Shown: piece by piece, positions 14,482 through 20,159 of the stretch
Position numbering within the stretch: position 1 is the stretch's first letter
How the letters are laid out: the number at the start of each line of letters is the position of its first letter
Virus record (IMG/VR): IMGVR_UViG_3300035070_002496
Location: 1-27,480 of that record
Direction: 5' to 3' (one strand)
Source of the DNA: a virus
DNA: 27,480 nt
Notes under the pieces: generated by a model
The model's database searches: none
What the model saw: only the letters and a program-made list of their open reading frames with translations
What the model was told of the DNA's origin: nothing
Made by a program: the position numbers and the translations under genes

Positions 14482-14844
14482 ATGACAGAAGAAATCCCAG
14501 AGGATTATGCTGACTTTGATTTTGGTTTTACTGCTGCTGATGCAGACGAATTGAATGATCTCTTGAGTGGTGATACCATCACTAGCGACGAGGTTCAAGA
14601 ACTGAAAGATAAACTCGATCAAATACTAGAGATCAACTCCACTTGTGATGGTGCGTTGCAAGTGAAGGCACAATATGATGATCTGCTTAAAGCAAAAATG
14701 AGTGAGATTGAAAAATTAATATTACCCCTGCTTGTCAATCTCAAGAAAAATAGTGGTAAAGACTACTTGCACTGGCCTGGATCACAGAGAAAGACTCAGT
14801 GCGAATTGCAAATGCAAAAGTTAATTAACATCACACGATCATAG
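14482..14844 (+). CDS. Conserved-type phage hypothetical protein
   Basis: A 120-residue protein. Two ATGs lie in tandem (14479 and 14482); the second is preferred because it is 5 nt from the strong GGAGG. The N-terminus is acidic (EEIPEDYADFDFGFTA), the middle is a helical or coiled-coil segment (VQELKDKLDQILEIN...), and the C-terminus contains YLHWPGSQRKTQCELQMQKLINITRS, a pattern typical of a small conserved protein of T4-like marine phages. The function is unknown. It opens the rightward late block. Confidence 0.7.
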   Translation: MTEEIPEDYADFDFGFTAADADELNDLLSGDTITSDEVQELKDKLDQILEINSTCDGALQVKAQYDDLLKAKMSEIEKLILPLLVNLKKNSGKDYLHWPGSQRKTQCELQMQKLINITRS

Positions 14845-14851
14845 GAGAACA

Positions 14852-14968
14852 ATGAAAAAAATATTTACACCCCGTAGAATAGTTTCTAGTCACAAACCAA
14901 AAAAGATCGGATCTTCTGTAAAGAAGTTGAAACCGAGAACGAATAAGACCAGAAAATGGCAGGTGTAG
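14852..14968 (+). CDS. Tiny basic protein (38 aa)
   Basis: A 38-residue ORF preceded by AGGAG 6 nt before the ATG and starting 7 nt after the previous stop. It is extremely basic: MKKIFTPRRIVSSHKPKK, then further Lys/Arg to the end KWQV. The composition suits a nucleic-acid-binding internal virion peptide. Support comes from the ribosome-binding site, spacing and composition; no homologue is recognised. Confidence 0.6.
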   Translation: MKKIFTPRRIVSSHKPKKIGSSVKKLKPRTNKTRKWQV

Positions 14969-14990
14969 ATATATAATTTCAGGAGTAAAC

Positions 14991-15482
14991 ATGAAGCACA
15001 TCATCGATGCATGGACAGACAAATATAAAAAGTCGATTGACTGTAGCAACCCCAAGGGTTTCTCACAGAAGGCTCATTGTGCAGGTCGTAAGAAGAGAGA
15101 AGATGTAAACGAAAAAGTCTATGCAGACTCAGGACTCGGTAAGTGGTTCGGGTCTGGTGGTAAAGGTGGTGCAGGTGGTGGTGGTTGGGATCGCTACAAC
15201 ACCAAGGGAGAAAGAATTGGTAAGTGTGGTGATGGTAAAGAGAGCGAAGGTAAACCAAAGTGTTTGTCAAAAGCGAAAGCAGCAAAACTTCGTGCGCAGG
15301 GTGGTAAGAAAGCAATCGCAAACGCTGTTCGTCGTAAGAAAGCACAAGATCCACAAGTCGATAGACCAGGCACTGGTAACAAACCAATCAACGTATCGAA
15401 TCGCATTAAGAAGAGCGAAAGCGTTAATACCTATATCGATAGAGTGAGAGAACGTCGTGACAAATCCTCGTATACCCCGTAA
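14991..15482 (+). CDS. Basic modular protein with Cys modules
   Basis: A 163-residue, strongly basic protein made of short modules. Residues about 13-37 (KKSIDCSNPKGFSQKAHCAG) are a Cys-x(n)-Cys module found repeatedly in phage modular proteins. A VNE|K site follows, then YADSGLGKWFG and a Gly-rich linker. Next comes a Cys module (GKCGDGKESEGKPKCLSKAKA) with a Lys/Ala-rich helix. The C-terminus is charged (SVNTYIDRVRERRDK). GGAG lies 7 nt before the start. It probably binds nucleic acid or is packaged. Its 3' end overlaps the next gene by 26 nt. Confidence 0.7.
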   Translation: MKHIIDAWTDKYKKSIDCSNPKGFSQKAHCAGRKKREDVNEKVYADSGLGKWFGSGGKGGAGGGGWDRYNTKGERIGKCGDGKESEGKPKCLSKAKAAKLRAQGGKKAIANAVRRKKAQDPQVDRPGTGNKPINVSNRIKKSESVNTYIDRVRERRDKSSYTP

Positions 15483-15936
15483 GAAGGGACAACCAGCAAA
15501 GTCTAAGAAGCACTCTGATCTTTACACTGATGAAGATCCAAAGGGTACGATACACGGTCTTGGATTCAAAGATGTTGCTACCGCACAAGCATCAGTATCA
15601 AAGATTCGTAATTCAGGTAGATCACACGCACACCAAATACAGGCTGCAATTGCTATGGAGCAACGTGCGAGAGTGATGGGTAAGACATCAGAAGCAGCCG
15701 TATATCGTAAATTCATAAATAGTATGAAAAAGAAAACCAAACAAAAGAACGAAGGGACCACCATGAAATCTTTCAAGCAATTCGTAAGCGAAAAGAATAA
15801 ACCAAATGACCCTAAGAAGTGGGCAGCAGCGAAAGCAGCAGCGAGAGCCAAGTTCGATGTGTATCCATCCGCATATGCTAACGCATGGGCATCTAAAAAA
15901 TATAAATCAATGGGTGGTACTTGGAGAAAAGCATGA
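15457..15936 (+). CDS. Basic modular protein with internal capsid-targeting-like leader
   Basis: A 159-residue protein. The first part (residues about 1-102) contains LYTDEDPKGTIHGLGFKDVA and RSHAHQIQAAIAMEQRARVMG, modules typical of T4-like marine phages. At residue 103 a Met begins MKSFKQFVSEK, the same leader that starts the neighbouring genes, followed by the module DPKKWAAAKAAARAKFDVYP ending in WRKA. The gene thus looks like two proteins joined in frame, or one with a second start (see 15763-15936). It begins inside the end of gene 14991-15482 and its stop overlaps the next start. Confidence 0.65.
   Translation: MTNPRIPRKKGQPAKSKKHSDLYTDEDPKGTIHGLGFKDVATAQASVSKIRNSGRSHAHQIQAAIAMEQRARVMGKTSEAAVYRKFINSMKKKTKQKNEGTTMKSFKQFVSEKNKPNDPKKWAAAKAAARAKFDVYPSAYANAWASKKYKSMGGTWRKA
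15714..15721 (+). promoter_or_regulatory. Late promoter variant CATAAATA inside gene
   Basis: One base from TATAAATA, 41 nt before the internal ATG at 15763. It would allow a separate transcript for the short leader-bearing product. The match is seen; activity is inferred. Confidence 0.3.
15763..15779 (+). repeat. Repeated leader-coding sequence, copy 1
   Basis: The 17 nt ATGAAATCTTTCAAGCA are identical to those at 16260-16276. They encode MKSFKQ, the start of the capsid-targeting-like leader. Confidence 0.8.
15763..15936 (+). CDS. Internal in-frame start: short leader-tagged protein (57 aa)
   Basis: An ATG in frame with gene 15457-15936 begins MKSFKQFVSEK. It has GAAGGG 7 nt upstream and a possible late promoter at 15714-15721. 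The 57-residue product would carry the leader at its true N-terminus, with Phe4, Phe7, Val8 and Glu10 aligned to the leaders at 16260 and 17048, then a basic module rich in Ala, Lys and aromatic residues. The first 17 nt are identical to the start of gene 16260-17051. It is probably a real product alongside, or instead of, the long form. Confidence 0.5.
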   Translation: MKSFKQFVSEKNKPNDPKKWAAAKAAARAKFDVYPSAYANAWASKKYKSMGGTWRKA

Positions 15937-16259
15937 AGTCCTTCAAGAGTTTCTTAGAAAACTGTGGTTGTGGTGAGATGGATGAGAAGAAGTCTCCTGC
16001 ATGGGCGCGTAAGGCTGGTAAGAGTCCGTCTGGTGGTTTGAATGCTAAGGGTCGTAGATCATACGAACGAGAGAACCCAGGCAGTGACTTGAAGGCTCCT
16101 GTGTCCGCAAAGACCGCAAAGAAGAATCCTGACGGTAAAGCAGCGAAACGTCGTAAGTCATTCTGTGCTAGAATGAGTGGTATGCCTGGACCTATGAAAG
16201 ATCCCAAGACTGGTAAACCAACACGAAAGGCGCTCGCACTTCGTAAATGGGATTGCTAA
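15933..16259 (+). CDS. Leader-tagged basic protein, DUF6321-like
   Basis: A 108-residue protein. The ATG at 15933 is chosen over an upstream in-frame ATG because it overlaps the previous stop (ATGA), has GGAGA 5 nt before it and begins exactly with the leader MKSFKSFLEN. A CGCG motif follows. The rest has SPSGGLNAKGRRSYERE, PDGKAAKRRKSFCARMSG and GKPTRKALALRKWDC, the pattern I associate with DUF6321, a small basic domain known from phages and large DNA viruses. In the leader the usual Glu10 is Asn, with Glu at 9, so processing may differ. It is probably a packaged, DNA-binding protein. Confidence 0.7.
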   Translation: MKSFKSFLENCGCGEMDEKKSPAWARKAGKSPSGGLNAKGRRSYERENPGSDLKAPVSAKTAKKNPDGKAAKRRKSFCARMSGMPGPMKDPKTGKPTRKALALRKWDC

Positions 16260-16276
16260 ATGAAATCTTTCAAGCA
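16260..16276 (+). repeat. Repeated leader-coding sequence, copy 2
   Basis: Identical to 15763-15779; the starts at 15933 and 23511 are diverged copies (ATGAAGTCCTTCAAG and ATGAAATCATTTAAG). The DNA-level identity suggests recent duplication or exchange of the leader. Confidence 0.8.
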
Positions 16277-17051
16277 GTTTCTATTCGAGTCAAAGATTAA
16301 AGACTTAGCGAAAAACAACGCAGTCGTTCGCGTTGTTCGTAAGCACGCAAACTCATCAGGAGAAAAACTGATGCTTGCGTTGTTGTCTGTTCCTGCAATA
16401 GAAACATTCTTTAGTGACCCATCGAATATCAACAAAGCGAATATCATCGCAAACACTCTGAAGTCTGCAATCTTAGAATACAATCAGGCTGTTTATAAAG
16501 GATGGATAAACCCACGGTCTGGTAAAGTCAGATTACATACAAGAATGCAACCATACCACGTTCAAATGATCGTACAAGATCCGAAGTATTATGGTATAAA
16601 GGAATCGGATATCCATGATGTTCTTACGAAGGAGGCACTTGCTAACAATGCTCCTGATGAAACATTTGCGGACGCTGCTGCCACAAAAGAGTTAGAGAGT
16701 CTCAAGAGTGGACAGCAAGATGTTTCCATAATGGTTGAGTCTTTGGTTATAGAAAAAGGTTGGGTTCGTATTGTCGTGGGTGATTATGGTGAAATTACTG
16801 GTGCAAAGAAGTATTCTGCGTCGAGTAAGGAGTTGCGTAAAATTCTCCAGTTGATCGATACGGAAACCGACGTTACAAATATGAGGAATGTCGAAATTGG
16901 TTTGCAGACTCATAAGAAAAAGTCAGACAATCGTGTGAAAGTGACGCCTTACGATAAACTGGGAACTCAACAAATTGTTAATATTGTCAAGGGACGTAAG
17001 CGTGGAGACAAGCAGACCGAGATTGGTCGTACTATGGCGATGTTTAGATGA
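16260..17051 (+). CDS. Leader-tagged protein of unknown function (263 aa)
   Basis: It begins directly after the previous stop (TAAATG) with MKSFKQFLFES, a close match to the T4 internal-protein leader: Phe4, Phe7, Leu8, Glu10, then Ser. The body is mixed alpha/beta, with GWINPRSGKVRLHTRMQPYH (near 81-100) as its most distinctive segment and a basic C-terminus (KGRKRGDKQTEIGRTM). I do not recognise a fold or active site. The leader suggests capsid packaging with removal of the first ten residues. The last 4 nt overlap the next gene. Confidence 0.7.
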   Translation: MKSFKQFLFESKIKDLAKNNAVVRVVRKHANSSGEKLMLALLSVPAIETFFSDPSNINKANIIANTLKSAILEYNQAVYKGWINPRSGKVRLHTRMQPYHVQMIVQDPKYYGIKESDIHDVLTKEALANNAPDETFADAAATKELESLKSGQQDVSIMVESLVIEKGWVRIVVGDYGEITGAKKYSASSKELRKILQLIDTETDVTNMRNVEIGLQTHKKKSDNRVKVTPYDKLGTQQIVNIVKGRKRGDKQTEIGRTMAMFR

Positions 17052-18241
17052 TGACGTTTCAAACCTATATTACTGAGCAAAAGAATACACACCTTACGCA
17101 CGCAGCGGACTTTGCATTCGAGGGTGGTAAACGCACCACAGAATCGATTGCATTTTTATCATCACTCATACAAATGTTTAAGGGTAAAGCAAAGTCAAAA
17201 GTAAATTTTACTCGTAAGTGGGACGGAGCGCCTGCAATCTTTTGTGGTATCAATCCTGAGAACGGTAAGTTCTTTGTTGGTACGAAGAGTGTATTTAATA
17301 AAACTCCTAAGATAAACTATACGAATGCAGACATAGACAGGAATCATGGTGGTGGTCTTGCTGATAAACTCAAAGAGGCACTGAAACATTTACCGTCACT
17401 CGGTATCAAGGGTGTATTGCAGGGTGACTTTCTTTTTGGTGCAGGTGACACAGAAACGAAAGAGATCGATGGTAAATCATTTCTTACATTTACTCCCAAC
17501 ACAATTACATACGCTGTTGGTGAGGGTGACCTACAAAAACAAATCAAGAGAGCAAAGATTGGTATAATCTTTCATACAAAATACACAGGTGATAATCTAC
17601 AAAATATGAAAGCATCATTTGATGTGAGTCGTGCAGACTTTGGTAAGTCGTCTTCCGTATATGCTGATGATGCAAACTTTCGTGACGTAACAGGTAAGGC
17701 AAACTTCACTGCAAAGGAATATGAAACGGCGGTCAAGTTACTTAATAAGGCGAAAGTATCTGCATCTAAAGCGAGAAAGGGATCGAACGCACTTGCGAAA
17801 AACGCTAAATTATTCTCGCTGATCAACATATACGTTAACGCAAAAGTTAAACAAGGTAAATATGTTTTATCATCAGGTGAATTCTATAAATTCGTAAAAG
17901 CAAAACTCGATGCGGAGGTTAGTAAACTGAAGTCAGAGCGTGGTAAACAAAAAAGAAAAGACGCAAATGATATCATACTGAACAATATAAAATCTATGAG
18001 TCGTGATTTGCAAAATGTATTTCGTTGCAACATGGATATTCAAAACGTGGTATTGCATATATTAAAAAAACTAGATGATATAAAAACACTTCGTACGTTC
18101 GTTCGTACAAGTGATGGTTACAAAGTCACAAGTGATGAGGGATTTGTTGCAAGTTCTTCGGGATCTGTGGTTAAACTTGTAAATCGACTTGAATTTTCTA
18201 GAGCAAACTTTACAGTAGCAAAGAATTGGGTGAAAGGATAA
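17048..18241 (+). CDS. Leader-tagged ligase/nucleotidyltransferase-like protein
   Basis: A 397-residue protein starting MMTFQTYITEQ, which fits the same leader (Phe4, Tyr7, Ile8, Glu10). Residues 51-66 contain FTRKWDGAPAIF: K57-W-D59-G60 matches motif I (KxDG) of covalent nucleotidyltransferases such as ATP-dependent DNA and RNA ligases and capping enzymes, where the Lys becomes adenylylated or guanylylated. Later segments (GVLQGDFLFG; IGIIFHTKYTG) could be motifs III and IV. The C-terminal half is helical and basic, without a recognised domain. The stop is 2 nt before the next ATG. A packaged ligase-like enzyme is the best reading; catalytic activity is unproven. Confidence 0.7.
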   Translation: MMTFQTYITEQKNTHLTHAADFAFEGGKRTTESIAFLSSLIQMFKGKAKSKVNFTRKWDGAPAIFCGINPENGKFFVGTKSVFNKTPKINYTNADIDRNHGGGLADKLKEALKHLPSLGIKGVLQGDFLFGAGDTETKEIDGKSFLTFTPNTITYAVGEGDLQKQIKRAKIGIIFHTKYTGDNLQNMKASFDVSRADFGKSSSVYADDANFRDVTGKANFTAKEYETAVKLLNKAKVSASKARKGSNALAKNAKLFSLINIYVNAKVKQGKYVLSSGEFYKFVKAKLDAEVSKLKSERGKQKRKDANDIILNNIKSMSRDLQNVFRCNMDIQNVVLHILKKLDDIKTLRTFVRTSDGYKVTSDEGFVASSSGSVVKLVNRLEFSRANFTVAKNWVKG

Positions 18242-18243
18242 TT

Positions 18244-18573
18244 ATGAAAAAAGAAGAAGTAAATAAAAAACATACACGAACGTGGGAGAAACTTAATAAT
18301 GACTCTAAGCAAAAGAAGTGGAGAAGAATATTCTTAGAACACTTCGGTGGTGAGTTTATAAAACACGGAAGATATGTAGAATGGAAAGAGTCAGAGGTAG
18401 TAGAAGAACCAGCGACTCGTATTATTTCTATAATAAATCCAAACGGAGAAGAGGATCTGGTAGAAAACTTTTCTAAATACTGTAGAGATCGGGAACTGAA
18501 CAGAGCAGCCATGTATGAAGTTCTGAAAGGTAAACGATCTCAATACAAAGGTTACACTATTAAAGGAGAATAA
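18244..18573 (+). CDS. Small protein with NUMOD1-like DNA-binding motif
   Basis: A 109-residue protein; the start at 18244 (MKKEEVNKK) is chosen because it follows the previous stop by 2 nt with AAAGGA upstream. The N-terminal half is basic and helical (TRTWEKLNNDSKQKKWRRIF). The C-terminal part contains ENFSKYCRDRELNRAAMYEV followed by LKGKRSQYKGYTI, a helix-turn-helix pattern like the NUMOD1-type modules attached to phage homing endonucleases. No GIY-YIG or HNH catalytic motif is present. It may be a DNA-binding factor or a remnant of a homing endonuclease. Confidence 0.6.
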   Translation: MKKEEVNKKHTRTWEKLNNDSKQKKWRRIFLEHFGGEFIKHGRYVEWKESEVVEEPATRIISIINPNGEEDLVENFSKYCRDRELNRAAMYEVLKGKRSQYKGYTIKGE

Positions 18574-18575
18574 CC

Positions 18576-18716
18576 ATGAACGACATAGCAACTAACGTAC
18601 AAACCATCCCAAATTTAGACGGATTATGGTTCCCTATTCTAACGTTCGTTGCAGGCGCGTTGTTCGGTAAACCTTTATGGGAGTATCTCAAAGGTCAATT
18701 TCCGTGGAATAAGTGA
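18576..18716 (+). CDS. Small membrane-type protein (46 aa)
   Basis: A 46-residue ORF with AAAGGAGAAT just before its ATG, 2 nt after the previous stop. It has a polar N-terminus, a hydrophobic segment (LWFPILTFVAGALFG, residues about 18-32) and an amphipathic end (KPLWEYLKGQFPWNK). It is probably a single-pass membrane or virion-associated peptide. The function is unknown. A structured non-coding region follows directly. Confidence 0.6.
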   Translation: MNDIATNVQTIPNLDGLWFPILTFVAGALFGKPLWEYLKGQFPWNK

Positions 18717-18817
18717 ACCTAATCCTTCTGCTCTCTGTAGGAGACAGTCGGAGGAGGTGATTCTTTTACAGACGAGAGAGCAGACGCTCAGAGGGCCCTT
18801 CGGGGCCCTCTTTCTTT
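18717..18817 (+). ncRNA. Structured RNA with exposed Shine-Dalgarno-like loop
   Basis: A perfect 10-bp inverted repeat (TCTGCTCTCT at 18727-18736, AGAGAGCAGA at 18775-18784) encloses a 38-nt loop and is followed by a strong terminator. The loop contains AGGAGGTGAT (18752-18761), which is complementary to ten bases at the 3' end of 16S rRNA, yet no ATG or GTG start lies at a normal distance behind it. The structure is seen directly; that it is a functional RNA, for example one that binds ribosomes, is inference. It could instead be only the 3' end of the upstream transcript. Confidence 0.45.
18791..18817 (+). terminator. Strong rho-independent terminator
   Basis: An 8-bp GC-rich stem GAGGGCCC/GGGCCCTC with TTCG tetraloop (18791-18810), followed by TTTCTTT. 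It ends the unit beginning near 14482 and immediately precedes a late promoter. Confidence 0.9.
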
Positions 18818-18824
18818 ATAAATA
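18817..18824 (+). promoter_or_regulatory. T4-type late promoter TATAAATA
   Basis: An exact match 15 nt before the ATG at 18840, with AGGAG between, immediately after the terminator. It restarts transcription for the large modular genes. Confidence 0.7.
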
Positions 18825-18839
18825 CAATTAGGAGTCAAT

Positions 18840-20159
18840 ATGTCCAGAGCAATATTTACATATGGTAGATTCAATCCACCCACTATGGGACACGATGTAT
18901 TGATTAATAAACTCAAGTCTATCGCTGGTGGTGATGCTGTCTTTGTGTTTGCAAGTCAGTCGAATGACCCCAGTAGAAACCCTTTTGATTATAAAACCAA
19001 GACAAAGTATATGAAAAAGGCGTTTCAGGGTGTGACGGTTGTAGACTCACCAAAAATAAAGAACATGTTTGATGCGATTGAAATGCTTGGTAAGAAACAT
19101 GATGAGGTCGTGATGGTTGTTGGTGGTGATCGTTTAGCGTCTATAAAAAGATCTGTCCCTGCATCAGCGAAGAGAATGGGAATCAATCTAAAGGTGGTAA
19201 GTGCAGGAGCAAGAGATCCCGATGCAGAGGGAGCAAAAGGAATGTCTGCATCTAAAATGCGTGCAGCAGCAGCGAGAGATGATTATGATGCATTTCGTCT
19301 CGGATGTCCTAAGTCGTTATCAAAGAAAGACTGTTTACAGATGTTTAAGGAACTAAAAAAAGTTATGAATGTAAAAGAAGCACTCGAAGAAAACTGGTTT
19401 GATTATGGTGAGTTTGAGATGTTCTGTGAGCGTGTTGTAAGTCTTGCACAACGTCGTGCTATTGGTCGTAGGATGAAAAGACTTGCACCAAAACTTGCAA
19501 GAATTCGTAAACGTAAAGCAAGATTTCGCAAAGATACAGGTAAGTTAGAAAAAATTGCTCGTAAAAAAGCAAAACTTACACTTCGTCAAAAACTGTTGGG
19601 TGGTAAAAGGTTCCAAGACTTATCAATCGGTGCAAGAGTGGCACTTGATAAACAACTTGCTAAAAGATCAGCAGCGGTTGATAAATTATCCAAGAAGTTA
19701 CTGCCTAAGGTAAAGGTAGCGGAAAGAGAGCGACTGCAAAAACTTCGTAATCCTGCTCCCCAAAGTTCTCAGCAGGATGAAGAGTTTATTGGTGAGTGTT
19801 GGAAAACACATGTGCAAAGAGGTTACAAAATGAAGGGTGGAAAGCGTGTCCCAAACTGTGTTCCACGAAACGAAGGTAAACAATTTCTTCGTGAACCAGA
19901 GATTCTCGATAGACTTGTAAAGCAACTGATGGACAAAGGTATGGACAAGAATAAAGCATATGCTATCGCCACAAGTTCACTACAAAAAAGAGGCGTTTTG
20001 AAAAAGGGAACTCAACAACTCACCAGTAAGGGTGAAGGTAGAAATAGCATGTCAGCGGCTGAAAGAGCGAAAGACAGAGCGGCTAAAAGATCAGGTAAAC
20101 GAGTATCTGATTATAAATATAATAACCGAACAAACATAGCAACCTTAAAGGATAAGTAA
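18840..20159 (+). CDS. NadM-like nucleotidyltransferase fused to basic modules
   Basis: A 439-residue protein. Residues 1-145 are a HIGH-superfamily nucleotidyltransferase: GRFNPPTMGHDVLI (9-22, with the T/HxGH motif at 15-18), VVMVVGGDRL (90-99) and MSASKMR (135-141, equivalent to ISSTxxR). Such enzymes transfer AMP or CMP to substrates including nicotinamide mononucleotide. After LEE|N (near 181-183) comes a very basic helical region (LAQRRAIGRRMKRLAPKL...). Then IGE|C, a Cys module (CWKTHVQRGYKMKGGKRVPN), LRE|P, and a C-terminal module ending VSDYKYNNRTNIATLK typical of phage modular proteins. The layout suggests a packaged enzyme with cleavable DNA-binding modules. The substrate is unknown. 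Confidence 0.75.
   Translation: MSRAIFTYGRFNPPTMGHDVLINKLKSIAGGDAVFVFASQSNDPSRNPFDYKTKTKYMKKAFQGVTVVDSPKIKNMFDAIEMLGKKHDEVVMVVGGDRLASIKRSVPASAKRMGINLKVVSAGARDPDAEGAKGMSASKMRAAAARDDYDAFRLGCPKSLSKKDCLQMFKELKKVMNVKEALEENWFDYGEFEMFCERVVSLAQRRAIGRRMKRLAPKLARIRKRKARFRKDTGKLEKIARKKAKLTLRQKLLGGKRFQDLSIGARVALDKQLAKRSAAVDKLSKKLLPKVKVAERERLQKLRNPAPQSSQQDEEFIGECWKTHVQRGYKMKGGKRVPNCVPRNEGKQFLREPEILDRLVKQLMDKGMDKNKAYAIATSSLQKRGVLKKGTQQLTSKGEGRNSMSAAERAKDRAAKRSGKRVSDYKYNNRTNIATLKDK
20112..20119 (+). promoter_or_regulatory. T4-type late promoter TATAAATA inside gene end
   Basis: An exact match 39 nt before the ATG at 20159, inside the last codons of gene 18840-20159. It would give extra transcription of the 837-residue polyprotein gene. 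Confidence 0.5.
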
